Origin: an uncultured candidate division Zixibacteria bacterium
GTDB taxonomy: Bacteria > Zixibacteria > MSB-5A5 > GN15 > PGXB01
Direction of reading: 5' to 3'
Length of the DNA stretch: 64,000 nt
Assembly: GCA_937925655.1 (NCBI GenBank)
Contig: CALAMC010000035.1
Coordinates: forward strand, 74,073-138,072
How positions within the stretch are numbered: position 1 is the stretch's first letter; each line of letters begins with the position of its first letter. The position numbers and the translations under genes are program-made. The notes beneath the pieces are model-generated. The model was not told where the DNA came from. It did no database searches and saw only the letters and a program-made list of their open reading frames with translations. This document shows positions 52,175 through 62,004 of this stretch, one piece after another.

Positions 52175-54307
52175 ATGGATCAGGGTAAAAAAATTCCATC
52201 GCGCGCGCCCGGTGTGAAGGGCAATCTCCCGATCGGTTTTCGCGAAATGCTCCATGATTTGCTCGCGCACGCCAACCGAGGCTATTCCCGGACGGAAGTT
52301 CTCCGCCGCATTTGCTCCTCGCTGTTGCGTTTTTCCGGGTGCGACATGCTGACCCTTCGCATAAATGAAAGCGGAAAAACCGGGCGCTGCCGAGCGGTGG
52401 TAAATGAGGATGGTTCCGCCCGCGTTGACATCCGTTGCGTTCTTCCCATCCCACCCGACCCTGATCCGCATGAGGCCATCGATGATCCCATCGCAGAACC
52501 GATTCTCCAGGCAATACTTACGGGCAGTTTCGCGGCGCCGACTCAATCCTTTACGAGAGGCCGAAGCTTCTGGACCGGCGACACCGCCCGTCCGATTCTC
52601 TTGCCCAAATTTGCCGATGGCGACCTGTCCGGCAAGACCGCTATTATAGGAGGGGAATATACTTCATTGGCCGTCATCCTTGTTCCGGTCAATGATCAAA
52701 CCAGTGGGGTCCTGTTTTTGGCCAGCCGACGGCGCGACTATTTCTCCAAAGACGATATTCAGGCATATGAGGCGGTATCCGAAACGATCGGTGTTGTCCT
52801 GGCCCACCATAGCACTCAATGGGCATTACGCGAGAGAGCCAAAGAACTTTCCTGTCTTTATGGCATTGAAAAAGTGGCCAGCCGTCCGGGGATTTTACTT
52901 GATGAATTCCTGCAGGAGATCGTTGGATTACTTCCGCCCGGCTGGCAATATCCGGAAATCACATCGGCGCGTATTATTCTCGACGGTCGCCAGTATCTTA
53001 CGGATGTTTTCATGGAAAGTCCCTTTCGGCAATCGGCAGAAATTCTCGTTAATGGAGCCATACGGGGAACCGTGGAAGTTTTCTATTCCAGAGAAACCCC
53101 GTTGATAGATGAAGGTCCGTTTCTCAAAGAAGAGCGCAATCTTATCAACGCCGTCGCCGAAACCGTCGGCCGTCAGGTGGCCCTTCAGGAAACCCAATGG
53201 GAGCGTCGGGAGCGGGTCAAAGAACTCACTTGTCTGTATGGAATCGCCAAAGCCGCCAGTCGGCCGGGAGTCGGACTCGATGATTTTCTAAGAGAGATTA
53301 TTGATCTTATCCCTCCCGCATGGCAAATTCCGGAAATCACCCAGGCTTGTATTACTCTCGACGGCCGTCCCTTTGCCACCCGGGGATATCGGGAAGCCCC
53401 CCATCTTCAACGCGCTGACATTATTATCAATGGTATCGTTCGGGGCAAAGTCGAAGTTGTCTATAGCGACGATAAACATCCATGCGACATTGGTCCCTTC
53501 TTGAAAGAAGAAGGGACTCTCATTAATGAAATCGCCCGGCAGATTGGCCTCATCGTTCAGCATTGGGAAATTGAAAAGGAAACCGCCCTGCTTCAGGAGC
53601 AGCTTCGTCACGCTGACCGATTGGCGACCATGGGGCAGCTGTCTGCCGGCGTGGCCCACGAGTTGAACGAACCTTTGGTCGCCATTCTGGGATTCGCCCA
53701 GCTGCTTAAAGGCTCCCCGGAGCTTTCGACTCAGGCCGCCCAGGATGTGGAAAAAATTATCAATGCCTCCCTTCACGCCCGTGAAATTATCCGCAAACTC
53801 ATGCTGTTTACTCGACAGATGCCGGCCAGAAAAACCAAATGCGATCTCAATCAAATCATCAATGAAGGGCTGTACTTTCTGGAATCCCGATGCGCCAAAG
53901 AAGGCATCTTCATCATCCGAGAACTGCAGGATGGGTTGCCCCAGTTTTCGGCCGACCAATCGCAATTGCATCAAGTGCTTGTGAATCTTGCCGTTAATGC
54001 CGTTCAGGCGATGCCCAAGGGAGGGAAATTGATCATACGGACCCGTTCTGACGCCGATAATGTCTATCTCGCTGTGGAGGATACCGGCATCGGCATGAAT
54101 GCCGAAGTCCGGAAACAGCTTTTTATTCCTTTTTTTACGACCAAAGATGTCGGCCAGGGTACCGGTCTGGGACTCGCCGTGGTTCATGGCATTGTTTCGG
54201 CCCATGGAGGGGCGATTACCGTAAACAGCGAAGCAGGGAAGGGGTCAATTTTTGAAGTCCGCCTTCCCCTAAATGGTCCCGCAAATGCCGGGAGTAACGA
54301 AAAATGA
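52175..54307 (+). CDS. Cytoplasmic sensor histidine kinase with GAF-like repeats
   Basis: 710 residues without membrane helices. An N-terminal GAF domain is followed by two almost tandem sensor repeats of about 115 residues (KELSCLYGIEKVASRPG...EERNLINAVAETVGRQV and KELTCLYGIAKAASRPG...EEGTLINEIARQIGLIV). The kinase core has H-box SAGVAHELNEPLVAILGFAQ, N-box LVNLAVNAVQAMP, G1 EDTGIGMNAEV and GTGLGLAVVHGIVSAHGG. It overlaps the regulator gene downstream (ATGA) and forms a two-component pair with it. The ligand is unknown; downstream of gdhA a nitrogen or energy signal is possible. Confidence 0.88.
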   Translation: MDQGKKIPSRAPGVKGNLPIGFREMLHDLLAHANRGYSRTEVLRRICSSLLRFSGCDMLTLRINESGKTGRCRAVVNEDGSARVDIRCVLPIPPDPDPHEAIDDPIAEPILQAILTGSFAAPTQSFTRGRSFWTGDTARPILLPKFADGDLSGKTAIIGGEYTSLAVILVPVNDQTSGVLFLASRRRDYFSKDDIQAYEAVSETIGVVLAHHSTQWALRERAKELSCLYGIEKVASRPGILLDEFLQEIVGLLPPGWQYPEITSARIILDGRQYLTDVFMESPFRQSAEILVNGAIRGTVEVFYSRETPLIDEGPFLKEERNLINAVAETVGRQVALQETQWERRERVKELTCLYGIAKAASRPGVGLDDFLREIIDLIPPAWQIPEITQACITLDGRPFATRGYREAPHLQRADIIINGIVRGKVEVVYSDDKHPCDIGPFLKEEGTLINEIARQIGLIVQHWEIEKETALLQEQLRHADRLATMGQLSAGVAHELNEPLVAILGFAQLLKGSPELSTQAAQDVEKIINASLHAREIIRKLMLFTRQMPARKTKCDLNQIINEGLYFLESRCAKEGIFIIRELQDGLPQFSADQSQLHQVLVNLAVNAVQAMPKGGKLIIRTRSDADNVYLAVEDTGIGMNAEVRKQLFIPFFTTKDVGQGTGLGLAVVHGIVSAHGGAITVNSEAGKGSIFEVRLPLNGPANAGSNEK

Positions 54308-55662
54308 CTCGAAATAATTCCAGAGGACGACTGCTCGTCGTAGATGACTCTGCCGACACGAGGGAACTGCTTCAGCGGATCCTCTCGTCGCAGGGATATG
54401 AAGTCCTTGGGGCCGGTGATGTGGCCAGAGCCCTCAAACTTCTGGAGGGAACGAAAATCGACTTGGTTATCACCGACCTGAAAATGCCCGGCGCCTCCGG
54501 ACTGGATCTGGTTCGGCACATAAGAGAAAACCTGAAAGAATCCGAGGTGATGATGATCACCGGGTATCCCAGCGTCGAGGGTGCGGTGGCGGCCGTGAAA
54601 TCGGGTGCCGAAGGATACCTCCCCAAACCGTTCACCCATGAAGAACTTCTGAATGCCGTTGACCGGGTGATGGAAAAACTCGCTATACGCCGGGCGGGAA
54701 GTCTTCAAATCGACCAGCGAATCGCAGATATGCTTGGGATTATCGGCGAGTCCGAGGCCATGCGGGTCGTATTGAAAGCCGTTTCCAGAGTGGCGGGCGG
54801 TTCTACTCCGATTCTTATCACCGGCGAATTCGGAACCGGAAAGGAACTGGTTGCCAGAGCCATTCATTTTTCCGGCCCGCGAGCCGGGTCCCCCTTCGTA
54901 ACGATCAACTGCGTGGGCAATCCGGAAGAGTATTGCGAACGACAACTTTATGGTTACCGCTCGGGAAATACTGCCGATACGACGGAATCGCGGATGGGGA
55001 TATTGCAGTTCATTGACGGGGGAACCCTATACTTGCAGGAAATCTCAAATCTGTCCTATACCATGCAAACCAAGCTTATCCGTTTATTGGAAGATAGGCA
55101 TTATCAGCCGATTGGATCGGCAGACTTCCGCCCGGTCGATTTTAGGGTTATTGCGGATTCAAACAAGGATTTGCGCGCACTGGTGAATAGCGGCGCCTTC
55201 CGGGAGGACCTGTTTGTCCGGTTAAGTATTAACAATATTGCCGTCCCTGCTCTAAGGGAGCGTGGTAATGATATTTTGCTTTTGGCCCGCCACAATCTTC
55301 AGAAACTCTCCGGAGAACTCGGTCGACCGGTGCCGCGCTTCTCTGATCGTGCGCTGGAAGTTCTCAGAAATTACTTCTGGCCGGGCAACGTCGGAGAATT
55401 GCAGAACCTTATTCAACGATTGGTGGCTGAAACGGAAGGTGATGTCATCGATGTTCCGGATTTTCCCGCACCGATGCGCTATAGCGCGTATGGGACGACC
55501 GGTTTCAATCGCTCTCTGGCTGAAATGGAAGCCGAACATATTCGCAATGTCATCGCCAGCGTGGCGGGGAATAAAACACAGGCGGCTGAAATTCTCGGTA
55601 TAACGCGCAAGACCTTGAGAGAAAAACTTAAACTGATGGCCCACGATAAGCCTGACACCTGA
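54304..55662 (+). CDS. NtrC-like response regulator with degenerate AAA+ domain
   Basis: 452 residues: receiver (VVDDSAD, phospho-Asp in LVITDLKMPG, Lys in LPKPF), AAA+ domain and Fis-type helix-turn-helix (NKTQAAEILGITRKTLREKLK). Walker A is close to normal (GEFGTGKE) and FREDLFVRLS keeps the arginine finger. The sigma54-contacting GAFTGA loop is missing: the segment after QLYGYRSGN reads TADTTESRMG. The Walker B Asp is Gln (GGTLYLQEIS for GGTLFLDEI). It is therefore unlikely to drive sigma54 by ATP hydrolysis and may regulate by DNA binding alone (inference). Confidence 0.87.
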   Translation: MTRNNSRGRLLVVDDSADTRELLQRILSSQGYEVLGAGDVARALKLLEGTKIDLVITDLKMPGASGLDLVRHIRENLKESEVMMITGYPSVEGAVAAVKSGAEGYLPKPFTHEELLNAVDRVMEKLAIRRAGSLQIDQRIADMLGIIGESEAMRVVLKAVSRVAGGSTPILITGEFGTGKELVARAIHFSGPRAGSPFVTINCVGNPEEYCERQLYGYRSGNTADTTESRMGILQFIDGGTLYLQEISNLSYTMQTKLIRLLEDRHYQPIGSADFRPVDFRVIADSNKDLRALVNSGAFREDLFVRLSINNIAVPALRERGNDILLLARHNLQKLSGELGRPVPRFSDRALEVLRNYFWPGNVGELQNLIQRLVAETEGDVIDVPDFPAPMRYSAYGTTGFNRSLAEMEAEHIRNVIASVAGNKTQAAEILGITRKTLREKLKLMAHDKPDT

Positions 55663-55738
55663 CCATGCTTGTGAGGATAAATGCCGGACGACGCCGGTTG
55701 GCCGAAAGCATGGCGTTGCCGGCAACCGATATAAATCC

Positions 55739-57406
55739 ATGAGTTTACACGCAATCCAACAATATAGAGAAGCGAAAGTCTATGGATCGGGAGCCATGGG
55801 CGGGAAAGGCACCGGTTTAATCACGATCAACGAGTGCAATCTGCCCCGCGCCAACAAACTTCCTACTCATATCTTAACCACCGACTTTTATGACCGTTAT
55901 CGGGAGCGTCATCGCGTTTTCGGCGAAGAAGAACGCTTGCTCTTTGCGACTATCCTGGCGAATATGGGCGGTTCTCCGATTGGAGTCAGGTCTTCGGCGA
56001 CAAATGAAGCCGGAACATCGGACCAGGGCACGTGGGCCATACACGCCGGGGAGAATGTCTCCTTCATGTTGCCCAATAACCATCATGACGAATCTGTCCG
56101 TTTCGGCCAGTTGCTGAAGGCCATTGGCAGTATCTACGATCACTTCATCGCCAAACAAGCCGGAGAGGAACGGGAGAAAATGGCTATTGTCATCAATCCC
56201 ATCCCGGGTATTCTGGACGATACTCTGGCCGGACCCTTTTATTATCCCTATATTTCCGGCGTGGCCAATTCCTTTTTCCCTCACGCGTTGAAAACGCAGG
56301 ACCCCAGGGAAGGCTTTGCCAGAATCGCTTTTGGCCACGGATATGCCACCGTCCTCGATGATTTCCCCGTTATCTCCATGGCGACCATTCGTCATCCCAT
56401 TCCTCTTAAACTGATGCGAATCGGCAACGGCCAGCAATATTTCTATGCTCTGGATATGACCAAAAATGAGCAGTTGCAGGGAGTGGAATTGGAAACCATG
56501 AAAAAACTCCATGTCCGCTTTGCCAACTTTCACAAAATTAAACTGCTCGGCATCGACGGCCAGGTTGTTACCATTGAGGAATTGATCCAGAATAACCACT
56601 TCGGCTTCCAGACGGGACTGGAAAAGATCATGCAGACCATTTCGGAAAAAATCGCGTCGCATTTTCAAATCGAATTTGTCTTTAATATTGATTTCCGCAA
56701 AAAGCCGCTTGAGGACGGTGTCTTTCATGTTGTCCAGTTGACCACACTGCCCGAAATTAACTACGAGACAATTAGTATCCCGGATAAAACGGATCGTACC
56801 TACCTGTCCATCAGCAGTCTTCAGGGGCATGGGATAAAACGGGGCATTCAATACGCCGTCGTGGTTTCACCCTTCCTGTATTCCCAGAACCAGCATGACC
56901 GTGTGCGGGACCGACTGGCTGAATTCAATCGGACGATGCGCGGACGGAATGAAAAATATTTGATTATTATCCCGGGTAGGCTCGGCAGCCAAAATAAAGA
57001 GTGGGGTATATGCGCCGAATTTCAGGATGTGGACCAGGCCGCGGCGATTTTCGAATATGGCGTGGATATTGCCGGACGGGCCGAGCCGCTGCCCGAACAG
57101 GGCGATTTTACCGGCGGTATTTACGGCAGTCATTTCCTGTACATGATTCAAGGGGGCTATGATGAGGAACAAAAACGGATACAGGCCAGAATTTTCGGCA
57201 CTCAGGGAACGCATTTTTTGACAAACATCATGAGCAATAATGTATTCTACGGATATATTTCGCCCAACCTGGATAAACTGGATCCGTGGTTTTTCTCTCC
57301 GCCTGAAATGCATGACCCTATATATTTATTGTCCTTCCCCCGACCGGTTTCCATCTACGCCGATTCCATCAACCAACGCTGTATCGTCGCTTCCGAAAAC
57401 GAGTAA
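55739..57406 (+). CDS. PEP-synthase N-domain-like protein, divergent
   Basis: 555 residues related to the nucleotide-binding domain of PEP synthase: GSGAMGGKGTGLITINECN near the start, GVRSSATNEAGTSDQGTWAIHAGE at the phosphate-binding site, KMAIVINPIPG and the late IIPGRLGSQNKEWGICAEFQDVDQAAAIFE, GSHFLYMIQGG blocks. As in its two paralogues here, no phospho-histidine or PEP-barrel domain follows. It lies 7 bases before a receiver-like gene, and together the two match the domain content of the 990-residue fusion across gdhA. Confidence 0.78.
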   Translation: MSLHAIQQYREAKVYGSGAMGGKGTGLITINECNLPRANKLPTHILTTDFYDRYRERHRVFGEEERLLFATILANMGGSPIGVRSSATNEAGTSDQGTWAIHAGENVSFMLPNNHHDESVRFGQLLKAIGSIYDHFIAKQAGEEREKMAIVINPIPGILDDTLAGPFYYPYISGVANSFFPHALKTQDPREGFARIAFGHGYATVLDDFPVISMATIRHPIPLKLMRIGNGQQYFYALDMTKNEQLQGVELETMKKLHVRFANFHKIKLLGIDGQVVTIEELIQNNHFGFQTGLEKIMQTISEKIASHFQIEFVFNIDFRKKPLEDGVFHVVQLTTLPEINYETISIPDKTDRTYLSISSLQGHGIKRGIQYAVVVSPFLYSQNQHDRVRDRLAEFNRTMRGRNEKYLIIIPGRLGSQNKEWGICAEFQDVDQAAAIFEYGVDIAGRAEPLPEQGDFTGGIYGSHFLYMIQGGYDEEQKRIQARIFGTQGTHFLTNIMSNNVFYGYISPNLDKLDPWFFSPPEMHDPIYLLSFPRPVSIYADSINQRCIVASENE

Positions 57407-57412
57407 GTACCT

Positions 57413-58903
57413 ATGAGTGGGACAATTAACCCGCGAAATAACCCGGACCTGCCAGACGGCGATATACCCTTTGTGCCGCGCGTTATCAACCCGATCAAGA
57501 TCAGGCTGGTCGTGCTGTTTTCGGCCGAAGAGGCAGTCCGTGCGTCGCAAAAGATCATCCAGGATGAAATTCCCTGGGCCGATGTTCAGGTCTATGGCAA
57601 TCCCCTGTCAGTGTCAGAGATTCGTTTCGACGGCGGCATGGTTATTATCATGGACGATATTGCACTTAATCTTGTGGACACAGACAAAATACGCCGCAAT
57701 AATCCCAATGTCGTCATCGTTCTTCTCTCGTTCCAACGGCTGGTCCAATCGTCGCCACCGGCGGTTGCCCTGAAGGAGTACCCATACACTGCCAAAGCCG
57801 ATCTGATATTTGCCGCCAACCGCGTTGAATTCGCCCCAAAAAAAATAGTAGCCTCGGTCGTACGCGCCGCCGAAGACCACCTGAATATCGAAAAATGTTC
57901 TGATAATCGACGGTTTATTCTCCTCATCGTGGACGATGAGCCCAGCTGGCCTTCGCAGTTTTTACCCATCCTGTACAATATTATTGGACAACGAGCGGGT
58001 GTGAAAATCATCCGAACCTACGAAGACGCGCTTCGCTTCATGTTCGGTGTCGACGATGAATCCCTGATCCGTGATGAATATCGGGAAATCGGCAGCGGCG
58101 ATCAGGTGGTCTGTCTCATCACCGATATCTTCTTTCCCAAGGCCGGTCGGATCGACAGCGAGGCCGGACGGAGTTTAATTCGCCTGACGAACAAATATTA
58201 CGTCCGTATTCCCATCATCATTGCCTCGAAGGCGGCCGAAGCCAAAGAATTCGCCGGCGCCGGATTTGTCCTGCCGAAAGGGGATCCGGGCAGTCTGGAT
58301 ACACTGCGCACCTATATCCGCGACCTCACCGGCATTGGTGATTTCGTTATTCAGGATGAAAGGGGAAGGGAGCTGTATCGATTGAAGGACATCCGGGATA
58401 TGTGCCGGCTGTTATCCTGGGCCGGCGGTGACGGTCCACGCGCCAAGCAATTGCGGTCGATTCTGGAAATATATGGCGAACGGGATATGTTCTCGACCTG
58501 GTTTTATATGCACAGCCTCCGTGAATTGGGCGATAAACTGCGACCGCAACGGTATCGAGGCAAACAGTTGATCGCCGAATTGGAAGTATCGCTCAAACAG
58601 GAATTGCGACGCATGCGGCATATTCCGCTCGTAATCGGTGAAACCAGAGTCTTTGACCTGGATGGTCTTTTAAAGACTCTGAAAGATGCCGCCCCGGAAG
58701 TTATCGCGCCTCTCTCGGACGATGATATTATTTCGTCCTGGCTCGACAGTCGGGGATATTCAGAATTGGCGGAAGCGCTACGTCCGATCCACGGCAAGGG
58801 AACCCAATTGAGGGCAGTAATTACAGGGATCATCGAAGAATGGATAAGAATATATGAAAACAGGGTCGACCATACCCCCGGCTTGGCGGATTCGGTAACT
58901 TAG
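57413..58903 (+). CDS. Receiver-like regulatory protein
   Basis: 496 residues. A first degenerate Rossmann segment (IRLVVLFSAEEAVRAS...GGMVIIMDDIAL) precedes a receiver-like domain with FILLIVDDEPSWPSQFLP, acceptor region VCLITDIFFPKAGRIDSEAGRSLI and FVLPKGDPGSLDTLR. The FGVIVDAxFPKxGxxDS pattern is shared with the N-terminal part of the 990-residue protein. The C-terminal 200 residues are helical and unfamiliar, though DxxRELYRLKDIRDM... also resembles that protein. It likely works with the preceding gene product. Confidence 0.72.
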   Translation: MSGTINPRNNPDLPDGDIPFVPRVINPIKIRLVVLFSAEEAVRASQKIIQDEIPWADVQVYGNPLSVSEIRFDGGMVIIMDDIALNLVDTDKIRRNNPNVVIVLLSFQRLVQSSPPAVALKEYPYTAKADLIFAANRVEFAPKKIVASVVRAAEDHLNIEKCSDNRRFILLIVDDEPSWPSQFLPILYNIIGQRAGVKIIRTYEDALRFMFGVDDESLIRDEYREIGSGDQVVCLITDIFFPKAGRIDSEAGRSLIRLTNKYYVRIPIIIASKAAEAKEFAGAGFVLPKGDPGSLDTLRTYIRDLTGIGDFVIQDERGRELYRLKDIRDMCRLLSWAGGDGPRAKQLRSILEIYGERDMFSTWFYMHSLRELGDKLRPQRYRGKQLIAELEVSLKQELRRMRHIPLVIGETRVFDLDGLLKTLKDAAPEVIAPLSDDDIISSWLDSRGYSELAEALRPIHGKGTQLRAVITGIIEEWIRIYENRVDHTPGLADSVT

Positions 58904-58912
58904 GAAATTGCC

Positions 58913-59767
58913 GTGACCAGATGTTTTTTTGTCTCCGACCTCCACGGCCACATCGATCGGTATCGGAAACTGTTTCACGCCGTGGCCAGAGAAAAACCAA
59001 AAGCCGTGTTTATAGGCGGCGATTTCCTCCCTTTCGGGTTCTCGCCAAATTATGGAGCCCTCCTTGATTTCGTCACCGGCTACCTGCCCAATGAACTGGC
59101 TCAATTGCGGGCGTCAATGGGCGATGATTTCCCGAGGGTCTTCCTGATCATGGGTAACGATGACATCCGTGCCGCGGAACCGGCCGTGCAAGAGCTGGAA
59201 CGCCACGGACTATTGGAATATATCCACGACAGGAAATGCGTTTTAGGACAGTTCGCCGTGTATGGGTATGCCTATGTCCCGCCGACTCCGTTTTCACTTA
59301 AAGATTGGGAACGGTATGACATTTCCCGATTTATCGACCCAGGGGACATCTCTCCGGAAGAGGGTTCCCGATCCGTCCCGTTACCCGAACGGGATAAAAA
59401 ATACTCCACAATCAAGGATGATCTCGCCCGCCTGGCTGGAAATGAAGTAATGGACAAGGCCGTGTTTCTGTTCCACGCTCCACCCTACCAAACAAACCTC
59501 GACCGGGTTGCACTTGATGGAACCAGGGTCGATGGCGTTCCGATGGACGTTCATGTGGGCAGCATAGCGGTACGACGGTTCATAGAGATTCGCCAACCCC
59601 TGCTTACCATGCACGGTCACGTTCACGAGTCGGCAACACTCACCGGGTCGTGGAAAGACACGATCGGTCGGACGCATTTATTTTCTGCGGCCCACGATGG
59701 TCCGGAACTGGCCCTTGTTTGTTTCGAACTGGAAAATGTACGGTCGGTGACCCGACGATTATTATAA
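58913..59767 (+). CDS. Calcineurin-like metallophosphoesterase
   Basis: 284 residues with the metal-binding motifs in order: SDLHGHID (Asp, His), GGDFLP (GD), GNDD (GN-D/H), FLFHAPPY and MHGHVHES (GHxH). The substrate could be a nucleotide or a phosphoprotein. It begins at GTG 58913, about 10 bases after the receiver-like gene, apparently in the same operon, so dephosphorylation of the system's product is conceivable. Confidence 0.85.
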   Translation: MTRCFFVSDLHGHIDRYRKLFHAVAREKPKAVFIGGDFLPFGFSPNYGALLDFVTGYLPNELAQLRASMGDDFPRVFLIMGNDDIRAAEPAVQELERHGLLEYIHDRKCVLGQFAVYGYAYVPPTPFSLKDWERYDISRFIDPGDISPEEGSRSVPLPERDKKYSTIKDDLARLAGNEVMDKAVFLFHAPPYQTNLDRVALDGTRVDGVPMDVHVGSIAVRRFIEIRQPLLTMHGHVHESATLTGSWKDTIGRTHLFSAAHDGPELALVCFELENVRSVTRRLL

Positions 59768-59847
59768 AGAGAAAAATTGATTCCGGGAAATTGGCCCGGT
59801 CTCGACAGGCGCCTCGATTGTCCCGACAAACAATTCCCACTCCCGGG

Positions 59848-61602
59848 CTAACGGAATATTACTCCTCGACTCGACCGGCCATCGACCTTAATATAAAGGG
59901 GCAACGGCAGACGCACATGACGGATGAATTTCATTTCCGTCTTGGCTGGCTGCCTGCCCAACCAATCCCAATCAACCGTGAACCTGCCGGTGTGACCCAC
60001 GGAAAAATAGAGAACCTTGAAGCTGGTCAGATTGTGGAAGAAGTGTGAACCCTGGCTAAGAATATAATTCATGTCTGGCAGAGTCGCCTCGATGATTACC
60101 TTGGCATTCGATATTTGACCGAAATTCACGGGAATCCCGGTTGATGGATCGGAACTTCCCCAGCGTCCGAATCCGATGAGAACATACGGACATTGCGTCG
60201 TCGCCAGATTTCGGTTGATCGTTTCCAGTTCCTGCGCTATCTCTTGGGTGTATTTGGTCTCAAAACTGTCCGGCTTGACAAAAACAATATCGCGGATGGA
60301 ATCAATCATACCATTACCCAGCGCAGATTCCGATGCCACAAGAACATTTCCCCGGTCGAATTCCTCGACTGTAACCTCAACCTGGGTGTGTGACACGTTC
60401 ATCGGTCTGACCTGAAGAAAGCCAAACCGCGCCGGACAGGGTTCAGGCCGCGGAAAAGCAAGCGCAAATTCAATTTCCACCATGGTCCCCAGCGATTCCT
60501 CGCATGCCCGGAGAAGTTCTTTGACGGCCGCCGTCAGCGGGATAAGATTGCCTTTCAGGATTTGGGCAAAATCGACGATCCTCGGTCCCGTCCCGGTGAT
60601 TCCACGGACGACGGTTGCATCCTCGGTCTTGAATGTCGAGGCAACGAAAGTCAGACTGCTATCCTCCTCTGCCTCGGCCAGCGAATATTTTCTTAGATAT
60701 TCGATACCGCCGTTTCGTCCTTCCTTCCCCGGTGAAGCCATGTCAATTGCCCAGAACTCGTTTTGCGATTGTTTCAGTAAATCATTCAACGTGTTATAAG
60801 GAGGGTTGGTGTGCGGATAGGCGGGGGATACTGACCATGCCAACCCGTCATCAACGATAATCTTTCCCAGGCCGAGAGCCAATTCCATCACGCCCTCTTC
60901 CGGTCGGGCCAGTCCAATTGGGTAGAAATTAAAGGAACGGGCCACGCCTGATATCTGGGGATAAAAGCGATTGTGACGGCCAATCCCCACCGTTTCCTGG
61001 ATTATGATTGCCATTTTTTCATCGTCGCTGGAATGGTTTGTCAGACGGAGATAGTCTTTTGCTTTGGCCAAAAATGTCGATGCGTAAATGTATTTGACCG
61101 CTCCGACAATCGCCTTCAAACGCTCTTCCGCGTCCGGCAAGTTGTTGGGTAGCATCCGGGTGGCATATACCCCGGCAAACGGTTCGTGCATATCGTCCTC
61201 CAGCAGACTGGATGAACGAATCGCCAGCGGCACCCGGACTTTCGTAATAAATGCCCGTAGATCGTTTACCAGAGAGGTTGGCAGTTCCGCCTGTTGAAAC
61301 GCGCGGGCAATGTGCGCATCTGATTCCGCGGAAGAAATGGTTTTGAATAGCCCATTCTGTTCAATGAATATATCGAAATATTCGGTGGCTATCACCGTGA
61401 GGCGAGGAATCTCGATTTCGATGGCCGGCTTAAAAGTGGGCGCTATTTTTTTCTCAATGGTCATCATGATGCCGGCCAGGCCGCGAGCCTTGGCGCCCAA
61501 TGAACCATTGCCGATACGGGTGAACCTTTCCATGCCGGAAAATGAATGGGCGTCAAATCGACAAACCCTATCCGCAAATGATCTGTCTTCTTCAGGGGTC
61601 AT
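59848..61602 (-). CDS. PEP-synthase N-domain protein, stand-alone copy
   Basis: 584 residues collinear with the C-terminal part of the 990-residue protein: GNGSLGAKARGLAGI, LAIRSSSLLEDDMHEPFAGVYATRM, KMAIIIQETVG, GFLQVRPMNV, GFGRWGSSDPSTGIPVNFGQIS and the terminal AKTEMKFIRHV. There is no receiver, phospho-histidine or PEP-barrel domain. It is the third such protein within 15 kb and lies convergent to the metallophosphoesterase gene. Confidence 0.82.
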   Translation of the reverse strand: MTPEEDRSFADRVCRFDAHSFSGMERFTRIGNGSLGAKARGLAGIMMTIEKKIAPTFKPAIEIEIPRLTVIATEYFDIFIEQNGLFKTISSAESDAHIARAFQQAELPTSLVNDLRAFITKVRVPLAIRSSSLLEDDMHEPFAGVYATRMLPNNLPDAEERLKAIVGAVKYIYASTFLAKAKDYLRLTNHSSDDEKMAIIIQETVGIGRHNRFYPQISGVARSFNFYPIGLARPEEGVMELALGLGKIIVDDGLAWSVSPAYPHTNPPYNTLNDLLKQSQNEFWAIDMASPGKEGRNGGIEYLRKYSLAEAEEDSSLTFVASTFKTEDATVVRGITGTGPRIVDFAQILKGNLIPLTAAVKELLRACEESLGTMVEIEFALAFPRPEPCPARFGFLQVRPMNVSHTQVEVTVEEFDRGNVLVASESALGNGMIDSIRDIVFVKPDSFETKYTQEIAQELETINRNLATTQCPYVLIGFGRWGSSDPSTGIPVNFGQISNAKVIIEATLPDMNYILSQGSHFFHNLTSFKVLYFSVGHTGRFTVDWDWLGRQPAKTEMKFIRHVRLPLPLYIKVDGRSSRGVIFR

Positions 61603-62004
61603 TTAATCCTGCTCACAAAATTCGTTTGCCGTATAATGCGGATGTGATTGAATAATCATCAAATGTATTCCTCCTTCCGGTAATATAACCCTCCATTTCA
61701 ATTTGTACATAAAAAAAGAGAGGGCTAAGAGACGACTTCCGTAACTGGGTCATCCAAAACACGGCTTGAAAATATCCCCGGTTGCCATCACTGATAATTT
61801 TAAATGCCCGGGCGTTGGCGGAATACGAATCGGGGGCTGAAAACCGTAACCTGATTGTCGTGCGGACGGATCCTTTGCCGGCTGACAACCATTGAATTCA
61901 TTAAAACATTTTAATTGAATCACGCAATTCATGATATTATAGTGACTTAATTAATAGGGAACAAAATAGACCTGAATTCGTTTGATTTAAAAAAGCAACC
62001 TATT
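61603..62004. other. Intergenic region with repeat copy
   Basis: About 400 bases. Contains TGTACAT plus A-run (61704-61717) followed by GAGACGACTTCC (61729-61740), a copy of the dispersed intergenic repeat. A promoter for the efflux genes lies at 61915-61943. Confidence 0.5.
61915..61943 (+). promoter_or_regulatory. Candidate sigma70 promoter of the efflux operon
   Basis: TTGAAT (61915-61920), a 17-base spacer and TATAGT (61938-61943), each close to consensus; the predicted start is about 55 bases before the TolC-like ATG. Confidence 0.6.

Noticed and set aside
55874..56851. 325-codon minus-strand frame
   Set aside because: Antisense of the 555-residue PEP-synthase-like gene, no domain seen.
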